DNA of 44,914 bases from Spirochaetota bacterium (GCA_024276015.1 JAJRXZ010000018.1:1-44914), one strand, 5' to 3'; positions 24,872 through 34,097 are shown, counted from the stretch's first letter. A program made the numbers and translations. The notes: generated from the sequence alone by a model not told the origin.

Positions 24872-26929
24872 TCAGGGTAATTGCTTCAGCATTTCAGTAA
24901 ATTCCTTCTCTTTAACAATTATTACTCCGATATTTGCCGCTTTTTGCAGCTTGCTGCCGGGATTTTCACCGCAGAGTAAGTGGGTTGTTTTGGAAGAAAT
25001 TGCATTCACAACACGACCGCCTCTCTTTTTTATTTCAATGGCAGCCTTTTCCCTGGGGTTAAAATTTTTAAAAGTTCCTGTTATGCACCATACCTGATTG
25101 CTGAATAGAAGAGGCAACTGATTCTTTTCGCCGTTTTCCTCAGCAGTTAGTGAAAATGAGAGACCCTGAGCTCTTAAAAGTTCAATACGGCGCCTCAGAT
25201 CCGGTTTTTTTAATTCGTTAATAATTGAATTTGCGGTTTTTTCGCCAAAACCGTGAATTTTCAGCAAAGACGCAAGGTCATTTTTATCGGCAAGATCAAA
25301 TAATGAATCTATGTCTCTGTATCCGGCATTGATCAGTAGTTCGATCGCCTTTTGTCCCAGTTCCGGTATACCGAGCGATTGCAGCACTATACTGAAAGGC
25401 TGTTTTTTGCTTTTTTCAATGCCTTCTTTTATGAGTTTGATCTTTTTTTCTCCCATTCCCGGAAGGCCTGTGAGATCGTCAGGGTTAAATGTGTAAATAT
25501 CGCAGAGATCCTTTACAAAACCTTTTTCAATGAGAAGATTCAGCGTTTCGGGACCGAGATTCTCAATATCCATATTATTTCTTGAAGCAAAAAAACGGAT
25601 CCTGCCTTTGATCTGGTCGGGGCAGTTTCTGTTATTGCAAAAATGGTGAGCGCCTCTGAGAATAAGTCCCTCGCCGCATGAAGGGCAATCTTTCGGCATT
25701 TTCCATACAGGATTACCCTGTTCATTCTTATCAATAATTCTCTCCACAGCAGGGATTATATCTCCTCTTTTTGACACAGCGGCAATATCGCCAAGGGAGA
25801 GTTCAAGCATATCAATATATTCCTGATTGTGAAGGGTTACATTAGAAACGGTGGAACCGGCAATTTTAACGGGTTTTACTCTTGCCACCGGAGTTATCCT
25901 TCCGGTTCTGCCAACCTGAACGTCAATTTGCAGGATTTCGGTAATACCTTCGGGAGAATCAAATTTATAAGCCATCGCCCATCTGGGGTGGTGCCCTGTA
26001 AAGCCGAGTTTTTCTCTGGCTGAGATTTCATTGACTTTGAGAACAAGTCCGTCAATCTCGTAATCAAGATACTCTCTTTGAGTGGTCAATCTGTTAATGA
26101 CCTCTTCCAGGTCCGATAAAGGCCTCTCTTCCATGATCACGCTGGGATTTAAGGGAGCAGCTTCTCTCACTTTATCCGAAAAAAAATATAAATTAGGATT
26201 TAACTTAAAATTCAGATCATAAAGTTCATTGAGTATCTCAACATGAGAAGAATAGGAAGTCTCAAAATAGCCTTCATGAGCAAAGAAATCAAGAGGGACT
26301 TCAGCGACTCTGGAACTTTTGACTCTTCGCAGAGTCCCTGAAGCAAGGTTGCGCGGATTTGCGTATGCAGTCTCCATTCCGGAATTTATCGCATTAAAAT
26401 ATTTTTTAGGCAGAAATACTTCTCCTCTCACAGCAACAGTAACTTCTTCGGTAAGCTTTAACGGTACGGATCCGATTGTTTTAATATTTCCGGTTATATC
26501 ATTCCCTGTATAACCGTTGCCTCTTGTAAGGGCTCTTCTTAGGATCCCATTTCCATAGTAGAGCACTACGGAAGCGCCGTCAATTTTTTCTTCAAGAACA
26601 TAGGAGAGGTCTTCTCCGGTGTTAGTTCTGTTTTTTTCTATCCAGTTTCTGAGCTCGTGAATATTATATGCTTTGTCAAGGCTCAGTACATTAATTGTAT
26701 GTTTTACTTCGGGCAGTTCCTCGGAAAGGTCGGACCCGACTCTCTGAGTCGGAGAATAGGGCTGAATATACTGGGGATATTCTTTCTCAAGCCTTAATAA
26801 TCTGTCAAAAAGCCTGTCATATTCCAAATCTGAAATACTCGGTTTTGATAAGACATAGTATTCGTACTGGTACCGAAGCAGTTTAGACGTTAATTCCAGA
26901 ATCTCTTTTAAAGGTTCTTCTTTAGTCAT
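24872..26929 (-). CDS. ligA: NAD-dependent DNA ligase A
   Basis: A 685-residue protein of standard LigA architecture. The Ia NAD-binding part (about 1-75, YYVLSKPSISDLEYDRLFDR) and the adenylation domain come first, with the nucleotidyl lysine in EEKIDGAS. The OB fold follows (VGRTGRITPVARVKPV, VTLHNQEYI), then a four-Cys zinc finger (CPSC and CNNRNC), helix-hairpin-helix repeats (LTGLPGMGEKKIKLI, IHGFGEKTANSI) and a C-terminal BRCT domain (from about 600, WCITGTFKNFNPR, LLCGENPGSKLQKA). It seals nicks during replication and repair. All catalytic elements are present. It lies 20 bases downstream of the FlgO-like gene and in the same series as a stand-alone 3'-phosphoesterase. Confidence 0.97.
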   Translation of the reverse strand: MTKEEPLKEILELTSKLLRYQYEYYVLSKPSISDLEYDRLFDRLLRLEKEYPQYIQPYSPTQRVGSDLSEELPEVKHTINVLSLDKAYNIHELRNWIEKNRTNTGEDLSYVLEEKIDGASVVLYYGNGILRRALTRGNGYTGNDITGNIKTIGSVPLKLTEEVTVAVRGEVFLPKKYFNAINSGMETAYANPRNLASGTLRRVKSSRVAEVPLDFFAHEGYFETSYSSHVEILNELYDLNFKLNPNLYFFSDKVREAAPLNPSVIMEERPLSDLEEVINRLTTQREYLDYEIDGLVLKVNEISAREKLGFTGHHPRWAMAYKFDSPEGITEILQIDVQVGRTGRITPVARVKPVKIAGSTVSNVTLHNQEYIDMLELSLGDIAAVSKRGDIIPAVERIIDKNEQGNPVWKMPKDCPSCGEGLILRGAHHFCNNRNCPDQIKGRIRFFASRNNMDIENLGPETLNLLIEKGFVKDLCDIYTFNPDDLTGLPGMGEKKIKLIKEGIEKSKKQPFSIVLQSLGIPELGQKAIELLINAGYRDIDSLFDLADKNDLASLLKIHGFGEKTANSIINELKKPDLRRRIELLRAQGLSFSLTAEENGEKNQLPLLFSNQVWCITGTFKNFNPREKAAIEIKKRGGRVVNAISSKTTHLLCGENPGSKLQKAANIGVIIVKEKEFTEMLKQLP

Positions 26930-26949
26930 AGGATATTAAGAGGATAATT

Positions 26950-27759
26950 CTAATCCATGGGTTTATAAATTCCTATTCCAAGAGAACCGTTGTCCAGTTC
27001 AATTATACCGAACTGATGTTTTGTCTTTTTCCCGAATTTTGTTGCAATTACATTTACATAAACCCAGGGCGGATTTGCCTTTAAAAACAGATAGGTCAGT
27101 TTTGATCTTATGAGATTAGGTCTTACAACTTTAATAAGGAGATCGGCTTTTTTCCGGATATCTTTATTTTTGTCATCAGGGAAACGGTATTTGCCCTTAT
27201 AGTAGATCACCACATATTTATACGGTGCCTTTTTCCCGGATTTCAGCGATGAAACAAAGTTGTTGAGAATTTCCATATAAGGTTCCGCTTCTTCAGGAAT
27301 GTCGCGTCTTTTTGAAGATGCCTGTAACAGGATCGAATCTCTCAGGTCTTTGCAGAGACTTCTAATCGCATAGTATCTGTTCCTTACGTTTATTTTTATC
27401 TGTTTGTTGAATATTTCCGTACCTTTGTTTACGTCTACCACTGTCAAAAGAAGTTTCCCCGAATTGATGGCCCCTGATATGAGATATTCCGCTGTTTTCA
27501 ATTTTGATATATCGTGATAAGCGGATCCGAGGGATTGAGCTTTTTCGTGGATCTTGAGGATATCTTTCAGCATCTTATCAGCGACAATTGAAATTCCTCC
27601 GCTTTTGGACAATGTCTCTTTGATATAATTTTCGATTTTGGATCTATTCTTGTCATTACCTTTAAGCGGGATCAAACCTACGGCAACATCTGCAAATAAA
27701 TTATTTGATAATAATAAAATCAGTGTTAAAACAAGAGCAGCAATAATTTTTTTAAGCAT
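26950..27759 (-). CDS. Exported FlgO/CsgG-like protein, unknown function
   Basis: A 269-residue protein with signal peptide MLKKIIAALVLTLILLLSNN, cut near LFA-DV. Residues about 25-155 (VAVGLIPLKGNDKNRSKIE, ISIVADKMLKDILKIHEKA, AEYLISGAINSGKLLLTVVD) have the pattern of CsgG/FlgO-like domains that bind the outer membrane region, as in the TPR lipoprotein at 21.2 kb. The C-terminal third has no recognised family. Excellent ribosome site GGAGGT precedes ATG 27759. Confidence 0.6.
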   Translation of the reverse strand: MLKKIIAALVLTLILLLSNNLFADVAVGLIPLKGNDKNRSKIENYIKETLSKSGGISIVADKMLKDILKIHEKAQSLGSAYHDISKLKTAEYLISGAINSGKLLLTVVDVNKGTEIFNKQIKINVRNRYYAIRSLCKDLRDSILLQASSKRRDIPEEAEPYMEILNNFVSSLKSGKKAPYKYVVIYYKGKYRFPDDKNKDIRKKADLLIKVVRPNLIRSKLTYLFLKANPPWVYVNVIATKFGKKTKHQFGIIELDNGSLGIGIYKPMD

Positions 27760-27824
27760 AACAGACCTCCATTCATAAAACCATAATGTTTAATATCTAT
27801 TATATATTTCAACCATAATTCATT

Positions 27825-28178
27825 TTACAGCAGGTTTAATTTATAATCCCCGCTGCCGGTTTTTTTTATGCGCAATTTCCCGCTGATCTTTTTACCGTAC
27901 AATTCAATTTCAATTAGATCATGGCCCCATCTGATTATATTAAAGGCGCCCCTGTCATAGATTTTTACCATCCCCCTGCCGCAGCTTATAGGGCCTTCAT
28001 AGTTTAAATACCTTTTTCTATGGTCTTCTATTCTGGCTGCAAATACATGTCCCTTTTCTCCCAGTCTGAAAATATCATCTTCGTTCACCTTTAAAGTAAA
28101 AAGAGCATTGCCGCGCTCAAGCATGATGTCGTAGTGTACATGGTCTGCGGAGTGTTTGAGTATTACAAAATCCATCAT
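27825..28178 (-). CDS. Stand-alone LigD-type 3'-phosphoesterase (PE) domain protein
   Basis: A 117-residue protein resembling the PE domain of bacterial LigD (PF13298). It begins DFVILKHSADHVHYDIMLER, where KH and HYD match the metal-binding His and Asp of the domain. It continues with ARIEDHRKRYLNYEGPI, then GRGMVKIYDRGAF and a final sheet FELYGKK-like IEIELYGKKISGKLRI. PE domains trim 3' ribonucleotides and phosphates at DNA ends in non-homologous end joining. Here it occurs alone, without LigD ligase, polymerase or Ku, between RNase R and ligA. The start is ATG 28178 (ATG 28175 also possible); TTG 28184 is less likely. Expected strand order is retained, but function could differ. Confidence 0.8.
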   Translation of the reverse strand: MMDFVILKHSADHVHYDIMLERGNALFTLKVNEDDIFRLGEKGHVFAARIEDHRKRYLNYEGPISCGRGMVKIYDRGAFNIIRWGHDLIEIELYGKKISGKLRIKKTGSGDYKLNLL

Positions 28179-28193
28179 GATCAATTGGAAATA

Positions 28194-30311
28194 TCAGACA
28201 ACATCAAAATCGATTCTCATTCTGTCAGTATCAACGTCTGCAAGGCGTATTTTTAACCTGTCTCCGGTCATAAAGCGCTTCTTATATTTTTTTCCTATAA
28301 TTGTATGTTCGTCTTCCATAACAAGATAATAGTCGTCGGTCAGATATTTTATAGGAACCATTCCCTCAATGGGGTGTTCCTCCAGAGCGACAAAAAAGCC
28401 GAAATTTGATATTCCGCTTATTATGCCGGTGAAGATTTCTCCGATCCTTTCCTCCATATAGCGGCACGACTTTAGCTTGATGAGATCTCTTTCGGAGTAC
28501 TGGGCAATCCTTTCCAGCTGGGAACATTTTTCCCCCATTTCAACTAATTGGTCTCTGCTGTAAGGGGCTTCAATGTTGTCAATAATGCTCTTGATGCAGC
28601 GGTGTACAATCAGATCGGGGTATCTTCTTATAGGCGACGTGAAGTGAGTATAGTCTTCAAAGGCAAGCCCGAAATGTCCCAGAGGGTCGGCTCCGTAATA
28701 TGCCTGCATAAGGGACTTCAATATTACAAGGTTTATAACATGTTCATTGGGATGCCCCGAAAATTTTTCAAGGATTTTCTGTAAGGATATTCCAACATTG
28801 CCGGAAGGTTTAAATTTTATTCCGTGAAGTTTTAGAAATTTTGCAAGGGAACTCAATTTGTTAGGATCAATTTTTTCATGTATTCTGTACAGTGCGGGGA
28901 CACCTTTCTTTTTTAATTCAAAGGCGACAGTCTCATTGGCGCTTAACATGAATTCTTCTACAATATCATGACTCAGCAATCTCTCGGCAGCAGTCAGTTC
29001 TTTGAATTTATTTTTGAAGTAGACCAGTTCAATATCGGATAAATTTAAATCCAGTCTTCCCTTTTTGAGTCTCTTCATCTTAAGAATTGAAGATACTTTA
29101 TGCATCAGTTTTAACAGTTTTGCCGTGGAAGAATCCTTATCGCTTTTGATCAGATCTTCTGCGTTTTTATAAGTAAGCCTTTTATTAACATTAATAATAC
29201 TTTTGTAATATGAGTATTTGATAATGTCGCCGGAGCCATTGATATTCATTTCAACTGTAAGGGTTAATCTGTCCAGGCCCTCTTTTAGAGAGCAAAGGTC
29301 ATTGGACAGCTTTTCAGGGAGCATGGGGATAACATGATTTCCGAGGTAGTAACTTGTTCCCCTGTTGTAAGCTTCATGGTCGAGCCTGCTGTCCTTTTTT
29401 ACGTATGCTGAAACATCTGCAATGTGAACCAAAAGCTTAAATATTTGCCCGTATTTTCTCAGTGAGAGAGCGTCGTCAAAGTCTTTTGCGTTTTCGCCGT
29501 CAATGGTAACGGTAAAGATATTTTTCAGGTTTTTTCTTCCGACTAATTCGTCAGCGGGAATTTCATTGATGCTTTCAATTTCAGGATATTTCTTGTGAGG
29601 TCCGGGCAATGAATTTTTAACGATTATTCTCTGTATGTCATACTCTTCGTCATGGGAATCAAAATGCCCTGTAATCCTGCAGAATTGCGTGTGCCGGAAT
29701 TTCCGCTCTTTTAATTCAAGCAGGAATAATACTTTTTCTTTTTGGAAAATACTTTTATCTATCCCGGCTTTTTTAATATCAGAGCAGACCAAATTTTTAC
29801 CGGGCAGATCGATCAGGTCAAAGAAGACCATATTTCCGGATATCTGTGAAATTCTGCCTATATGGATTTTTTTATCTTTATTTAATACTTTAACAACTTC
29901 ACCGTAACAGATGCCTCTGCGGCAGTCATATAATTTAACTTTAACGGTATCTCCGTTGCGGGCAAAGTTAATATTCTCTTTTTTTATAATTATATCCGTG
30001 CCGCTGCTGTTTGATATGATGCCGTTGCCTGTGGAGTTTACTGAAATTTTTCCTGTAAAAGAGAAATCATCGGTTCTGATATATTTTTTTTTTACTTTTG
30101 CAGCAAATCCGGCAGAAATGAGCGTTTTAAGAATAGTTAAAGTTTTCTCGCTGGCTTTGTGATCGCTTTTGGAAGAGCGCTGTTTTTTTTTGGTCTTCTT
30201 CCCGCCGGTTTTTTTTAAAGAATCGCCCGCGTCTTTTAATATATCGGATACTGAGAAGAGATTGTTCCTGCTGCTTATTGCTTTAACAATTTTTTTCGAA
30301 GAAATGCGCAT
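28194..30311 (-). CDS. rnr: Ribonuclease R
   Basis: A 705-residue 3'-5' exoribonuclease with the normal RNase R layout. An N-terminal winged-helix region (about 1-85) precedes two cold-shock domains (FTGKISVNSTGNGIIS and IGRISQISGNMVFFDLI), the RNB catalytic domain (about 240-590) and an S1 domain (about 620-700, FTGIISGISNFGFFVAL). The magnesium-binding acidic cluster is TIDGENAKDFDDALS; other signatures are LVHIADVSAYV, IPMLPEKLSNDLCSLK and HFTSPIRRYPDLIVHR. It degrades structured RNA, including in mRNA and rRNA quality control. Odd feature: the N-terminal segment contains ILKDAGDSL, encoded by a 21-base exact copy of the start of the upstream coiled-coil gene (30219-30239 vs 30633-30653). 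The ORF is 12 bases from the preceding gene. Confidence 0.96.
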   Translation of the reverse strand: MRISSKKIVKAISSRNNLFSVSDILKDAGDSLKKTGGKKTKKKQRSSKSDHKASEKTLTILKTLISAGFAAKVKKKYIRTDDFSFTGKISVNSTGNGIISNSSGTDIIIKKENINFARNGDTVKVKLYDCRRGICYGEVVKVLNKDKKIHIGRISQISGNMVFFDLIDLPGKNLVCSDIKKAGIDKSIFQKEKVLFLLELKERKFRHTQFCRITGHFDSHDEEYDIQRIIVKNSLPGPHKKYPEIESINEIPADELVGRKNLKNIFTVTIDGENAKDFDDALSLRKYGQIFKLLVHIADVSAYVKKDSRLDHEAYNRGTSYYLGNHVIPMLPEKLSNDLCSLKEGLDRLTLTVEMNINGSGDIIKYSYYKSIINVNKRLTYKNAEDLIKSDKDSSTAKLLKLMHKVSSILKMKRLKKGRLDLNLSDIELVYFKNKFKELTAAERLLSHDIVEEFMLSANETVAFELKKKGVPALYRIHEKIDPNKLSSLAKFLKLHGIKFKPSGNVGISLQKILEKFSGHPNEHVINLVILKSLMQAYYGADPLGHFGLAFEDYTHFTSPIRRYPDLIVHRCIKSIIDNIEAPYSRDQLVEMGEKCSQLERIAQYSERDLIKLKSCRYMEERIGEIFTGIISGISNFGFFVALEEHPIEGMVPIKYLTDDYYLVMEDEHTIIGKKYKKRFMTGDRLKIRLADVDTDRMRIDFDVV
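30219..30239. repeat. 21-base direct repeat, copy inside rnr
   Basis: AGAATCGCCCGCGTCTTTTAA (plus-strand orientation) is identical to 30633-30653. It encodes part of ILKDAGDSL within the RNase R winged-helix region. Confidence 0.85.
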
Positions 30312-30323
30312 ATCAGGCGGGCG

Positions 30324-30662
30324 TTATTTTTTTCCTTCCGTATTTTCAGATTCCGGTTTTGTGGATCCGGCTTTTTTATGTTTTTCTATTTTTTTCCTGA
30401 TGCTTTTTATGTTATCATTGATTTTTTTTATCTTATCATATAAAGATTTGATCTCTTCGTCGTTCAGATTGAGTGTTTTTACTCCTTTACCGATTTTTTC
30501 AATGATCAAGCTTCCAATTTCAATTTTTACTTTTTCTTCTTCGCCTTCAAGTTTTTTGATATCAAAGGTTAATTTGGCGATTCTGGTGTATTCTTCGGTT
30601 TTATTTACAATGATCTCTCCGTATTTAAGCAGAGAATCGCCCGCGTCTTTTAAAATACCCAT
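30324..30662 (-). CDS. Small coiled-coil protein, unknown function
   Basis: A 112-residue, Lys/Glu-rich, almost all-helical protein. Residues 1-14 (MGILKDAGDSLLKY) are followed by two heptad-like helices (about 20-75 and 60-95, KIKKINDNIKSIRKKIEKHK) and a disordered acidic tail. I recognise no family beyond a general phasin or coiled-coil look. It opens the transcription unit that continues with rnr (12-base gap), with the strong promoter at 30698-30726 and ribosome site AGGAG. Its first residues share the ILKDAGDSL sequence with RNase R. Confidence 0.7.
   Translation of the reverse strand: MGILKDAGDSLLKYGEIIVNKTEEYTRIAKLTFDIKKLEGEEEKVKIEIGSLIIEKIGKGVKTLNLNDEEIKSLYDKIKKINDNIKSIRKKIEKHKKAGSTKPESENTEGKK
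30633..30653. repeat. 21-base direct repeat, copy at start of coiled-coil gene
   Basis: An exact second copy of the 21 bases at 30219-30239, here encoding residues 4-11 region of the coiled-coil protein (LKDAGDSL). The copies are 414 bases apart in the same orientation and reading frame. Confidence 0.85.
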
Positions 30663-30697
30663 CTCTTTTCTCCTGAAAATTTGTGAGTTCAGAATAT

Positions 30698-30726
30698 TAT
30701 ATACTGAAGAACCCCTCTTTTGTCAA
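30698..30726 (-). promoter_or_regulatory. Strong promoter of the coiled-coil / rnr series
   Basis: Minus strand: TTGACA (30726-30721), 17-base spacer, TATATA (30703-30698), with TATAAT also available two bases on. The first start codon is at 30662. Confidence 0.75.
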
Positions 30727-30882
30727 TCATATCTTGACTTTCCATATAAATATTTCGCTTTTCAGTGTCAGAGGTCAATGCGCTATTGCTCGAAGAACTG
30801 CCTCAGATATCGGAGGGCTGGCGGGAACTAAAAAATAGACTAACTCATTCCCCGCAAATCCGCAATGATCCAAATAAATTTC

Positions 30883-30911
30883 TTGACTTTATATAGTTTT
30901 TTTTATATATA
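30883..30911 (+). promoter_or_regulatory. Promoter of crcB
   Basis: TTGACT (30883-30888), 17-base spacer, TATATA (30906-30911). Start codon at 30990, leaving a leader of about 70 bases without a visible riboswitch. Confidence 0.6.
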
Positions 30912-30989
30912 TTAACTTCTCTTTGATCCATAGAAAATTATTATTTTTGGTTATTTTAATTCTTTCTGTTCTACCCTGAAATTAAAAAT

Positions 30990-31382
30990 TTGAACGCAAC
31001 CGTTTTAAAAATAGTGATCATTGCAGGAGGCGGAGCCGTTGGGGCATTAATGCGTTTTTACGGGTCTTTGTATATTTCCGGTAAAACAGACAGCACATTC
31101 CCTTTGGGGACCCTGTTTGTTAATCTTGCGGGAGCTTTAATTATCGGTATTGCCTGGGGTATTGTGGAATTCAGGTATATGGCTCCGGAGTTGAAGGACT
31201 TTATTTTTGTCGGCATCCTGGGAGCTTTTACAACCTTTTCCACATATAGTTTGGAAACTGTTAATTTGATCAGGTATAACCAGTATAAGATGGCTGCATT
31301 GAATATAATAGTTAGTAATGTTTCCGGGATTATACTTGCCTTTTTGGGATATTCCATTATGAAATATATATATAAAGTATAA
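30990..31382 (+). CDS. crcB: Fluoride ion channel CrcB/Fluc
   Basis: A 130-residue protein with four membrane helices. The family signatures are GGGAVGALMRF, FPLGTLFVNLAGALIIGI with the pore Asn, and GAFTTFSTYSLETV, which holds the Phe-box and Thr residues lining the fluoride path and the central sodium site. It dimerises to export fluoride. The start must be TTG at 30990 because the conserved glycine-rich helix begins right after; no good ribosome site is visible. The next ATG is inside the first helix. Confidence 0.95.
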   Translation: MNATVLKIVIIAGGGAVGALMRFYGSLYISGKTDSTFPLGTLFVNLAGALIIGIAWGIVEFRYMAPELKDFIFVGILGAFTTFSTYSLETVNLIRYNQYKMAALNIIVSNVSGIILAFLGYSIMKYIYKV

Positions 31383-31456
31383 CAATAAAGGGCAGAAGGT
31401 TGAATAGTTATAATATTTGACTAATATAAAAATATTCTTATTGTCGAGGTTATCAG

Positions 31457-33091
31457 ATGTCACGCGGGTTTTTAACGGAGAAACATGAGTGGAAGCAGCT
31501 TCAGAGCCATTATAATGAAATTAAAGATCTGCATATGAGGGATCTATTTAATGGCGACAATGAGAGGGGCTCTAGATTTTTAATTGATACAGGGGAATTA
31601 TTTTTTGATTATTCAAAAAACAGAGTAACCGAAAAAACCCTGGAGCTTCTTATTGATCTTGCAGATGCATGCAGTTTAAAAGATGAAATAGAGAAGATGT
31701 TTAGGGGAGAGAAGATAAATAAAACTGAAAACAGAGCCGTTCTCCATACGGCCTTGAGAAATGTTTCGGGTGATCCTGTTTTTCTGGACGGCAGAGATAT
31801 TATGATCGGGATCAATTCGGTGCTTCAGAGGATGAAAGAGATCAGCAGCAGAATAAGAAGCGGGAAATGGAGAGGATATTCGGGAAGGGCTGTCAAAAAT
31901 GTTGTTAATATCGGTATTGGGGGCTCTGACCTGGGGCCCGTTATGGTTACGGAAGCATTAAAATTTTATTCAAAGAGAGATATGGATATTTCCTTTGTGT
32001 CAAATGTGGATGCAACCCATATTGCAGAAACTTTAATTGATAAAGATCCGGAAGAAACGCTCTTTATTATAGCATCCAAGACTTTTACTACACAGGAGAC
32101 AATGACAAATGCCGAAACGGCAAAAGAATGGCTTCTTAAAAAAGCGGGAACAGAAGAAGCTGTTGCAAGGCATTTTATAGCCCTGTCGACAAACAGTGAC
32201 GCAGTTGCGAAATTCGGTATCAAACCTGAAAATATGCTGGAATTCTGGGACTGGGTGGGCGGCAGGTATTCTCTTACTTCTGCCATCGGTCTTTCTATTA
32301 TGATTTCTATAGGCTATGATAATTTTATGGAGCTTTTAAAGGGATTTCACGCTATGGACGATCATTTTAGGGAAACTCCCTTTGAAAGAAATATTCCCGT
32401 TATTATGGCGCTCCTTGGGATATGGTACAATAATTTTTTTAATACCGAAACTTACGCAATTTTACCTTATGATCAATATCTCCACAGATTTCCTGCATAT
32501 TTTCAGCAGGGGGATATGGAATCGAACGGAAAAAATATTGATAAGGAGGGCAGAAGAGTAAATTATAATACCGGGCCTGTGATCTGGGGCGAAGCAGGCA
32601 CTAACGGGCAGCATGCTTTTTACCAATTGATTCATCAGGGAACGAGAATTGTTCCGGCGGATTTTATAGGCTTTGCGGAACCACTTAACGATATAGGAGA
32701 CCACCATAAAAAATTAATTGCCAACCTTATAGCTCAGACCGAAGCTCTGGCTTTCGGTAAGAGTGAAGAAGAGGTCAGAAGTGAAGGTACTCCGGAAAAA
32801 CTTGTCCCATACAGAACTTTTGAAGGAAACAGACCCACAAATACTATTTTAGCCCGTAAATTAACTCCTTATATTCTGGGGATGCTCATATCTATGTATG
32901 AACATAAGATATTTACCCAGGGTGTTATATGGAACATCTGCTCATTTGATCAGTGGGGAGTTGAGCTTGGGAAGATCCTTGCGAAGAAAATATTACCCGA
33001 GCTTGAAGAGAATCTACAAACAAAATCGGGTCACGATTCGTCAACAAATAATATTATCAGCTATATTAGAAAAAATTCTTATGCAGGTTAA
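31457..33091 (+). CDS. pgi: Glucose-6-phosphate isomerase
   Basis: A 544-residue enzyme of the long (E. coli-like) PGI type. It shows [48 protein letters not shown], the catalytic Glu in [29 protein letters not shown] with catalytic His, and [20 protein letters not shown] with catalytic Lys/Gln region. It interconverts glucose-6-P and fructose-6-P in glycolysis. Ribosome site GAGG precedes ATG 31457. The SpoIIE-type phosphatase starts 13 bases after its stop, so the two are co-transcribed. Confidence 0.97.
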   Translation: MSRGFLTEKHEWKQLQSHYNEIKDLHMRDLFNGDNERGSRFLIDTGELFFDYSKNRVTEKTLELLIDLADACSLKDEIEKMFRGEKINKTENRAVLHTALRNVSGDPVFLDGRDIMIGINSVLQRMKEISSRIRSGKWRGYSGRAVKNVVNIGIGGSDLGPVMVTEALKFYSKRDMDISFVSNVDATHIAETLIDKDPEETLFIIASKTFTTQETMTNAETAKEWLLKKAGTEEAVARHFIALSTNSDAVAKFGIKPENMLEFWDWVGGRYSLTSAIGLSIMISIGYDNFMELLKGFHAMDDHFRETPFERNIPVIMALLGIWYNNFFNTETYAILPYDQYLHRFPAYFQQGDMESNGKNIDKEGRRVNYNTGPVIWGEAGTNGQHAFYQLIHQGTRIVPADFIGFAEPLNDIGDHHKKLIANLIAQTEALAFGKSEEEVRSEGTPEKLVPYRTFEGNRPTNTILARKLTPYILGMLISMYEHKIFTQGVIWNICSFDQWGVELGKILAKKILPELEENLQTKSGHDSSTNNIISYIRKNSYAG

Positions 33092-33103
33092 ATCAGGATA
33101 TAA

Positions 33104-34042
33104 ATGTATATTGATAAATTAAATATTTTCCATAAAAATGACTCCATCGAAGATAAATTAAAACGCTTTGAAATATTAAAGGCAGAAGCGAATACTGTTC
33201 GTGAAAAGGATAAAATTTTAATACGGAGTCTTTTCAGGAGTTTTTACAATAAACACCTTAATGTTGGGATCGGTTTTCAGAGAGCTTACGGTTCGGTTCT
33301 TGCCGGTGATTATTTTGATCTCATCAGGCTGCCCGACAATAAATTTCTTTTTATTTTTGCCGATATCAGCGGTCACGGCCTTCCGGCATATACAACCTTG
33401 ATCAGATTAAGATCGGCTATTACAATTGCCATTAAGAGCGTTAAACGCTATTATGAAAAATCGAATATTCTCAACACAACGTCTCTTGTCAGAGATATCT
33501 GCATAAAGTTTACGGATATTATGGATGAAGCAAATTCCGATGATTATGCGTGCGTTAATTTTACTTTTATATCTCATGAGGATGATAAGTTTAAGCTGAA
33601 ATTTTATAACCGGGGCATGTTATTTCCTATTGTTATTCGCAAAAAATTATATAAAAAGATTGATATTTATAATTTGAATTTGCCAAATGGCAAATGGATT
33701 CCCCAGGTTGGATATATTCTGGGAAGCCATGTTAGAAAACTGTTAAAAAACGCTTATTTGGAGACTCCGAGCTGCGAGTATGTTCTATATGAGTTAGATT
33801 CAATACTTTTTTTCAGTGACGGTATTACAGAAGCTTATAACCCGGATTTAACAGGTAAAAATGAAAGCGATGAGTTCGGTATACAGAGAGTTGAGCAGAT
33901 TATCCGAGAAAATTATGAATTATCGCCGCAGGAAATTGTCAACAAATTGTTTGCAGGAGTCTATGATTTTCTTGGCGATCCTGAGAGGCAAAAGGACGAT
34001 ATGACTGCCATTCTGATAGATTTTCCTCCGGTAAATACATAA
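33104..34042 (+). CDS. PP2C / SpoIIE-family serine phosphatase
   Basis: A 312-residue protein. A short N-terminal helical part (about 1-45, RFEILKAEANTVREKDKIL) leads into a SpoIIE/RsbU phosphatase domain (about 50-310). Metal-binding residues are present in VLAGDYFDLI, FIFADISGHGLPAY, ILFFSDGITEAYNP and QKDDMTAILIDF. There is no PAS, GAF, HAMP or response-regulator sensor, so the input signal must come from a partner. RsbU-like enzymes dephosphorylate anti-sigma antagonists; no STAS or anti-sigma gene is adjacent. Start ATG 33104 with AGGAT upstream. Confidence 0.88.
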   Translation: MYIDKLNIFHKNDSIEDKLKRFEILKAEANTVREKDKILIRSLFRSFYNKHLNVGIGFQRAYGSVLAGDYFDLIRLPDNKFLFIFADISGHGLPAYTTLIRLRSAITIAIKSVKRYYEKSNILNTTSLVRDICIKFTDIMDEANSDDYACVNFTFISHEDDKFKLKFYNRGMLFPIVIRKKLYKKIDIYNLNLPNGKWIPQVGYILGSHVRKLLKNAYLETPSCEYVLYELDSILFFSDGITEAYNPDLTGKNESDEFGIQRVEQIIRENYELSPQEIVNKLFAGVYDFLGDPERQKDDMTAILIDFPPVNT

Positions 34043-34097
34043 TACTGAATTAATATCCGTTGCTGAAAAATAATATCAAATAAAAAGGAGTTTTGTT

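Larger units (their letters stand above)
30663..30989. other. Divergent control region with a coding-like relic
   Basis: This 327-base gap holds two opposite promoters: 30698-30726 minus for the rnr series, and 30883-30911 plus for crcB. Between them, the plus-strand frame 30750-30896 reads without stop as EVNALLLEELPQISEGWREL then KNRLTHSPQIRNDPNKFLDF. This looks like protein sequence but lacks a start codon and ribosome site, so it may be a gene relic. No crcB-type fluoride riboswitch was found. Confidence 0.4.

Noticed and set aside
30169..30831. A 220-codon open frame on the plus strand opposite rnr and the coiled-coil gene
   Set aside because: It is antisense to two well-supported genes; its composition (Phe and Ser rich) is that of a reverse-strand shadow.
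30850..30989. Fluoride (crcB) riboswitch in the crcB leader
   Set aside because: The conserved riboswitch core and its pseudoknot elements were not found in the 80-base leader.
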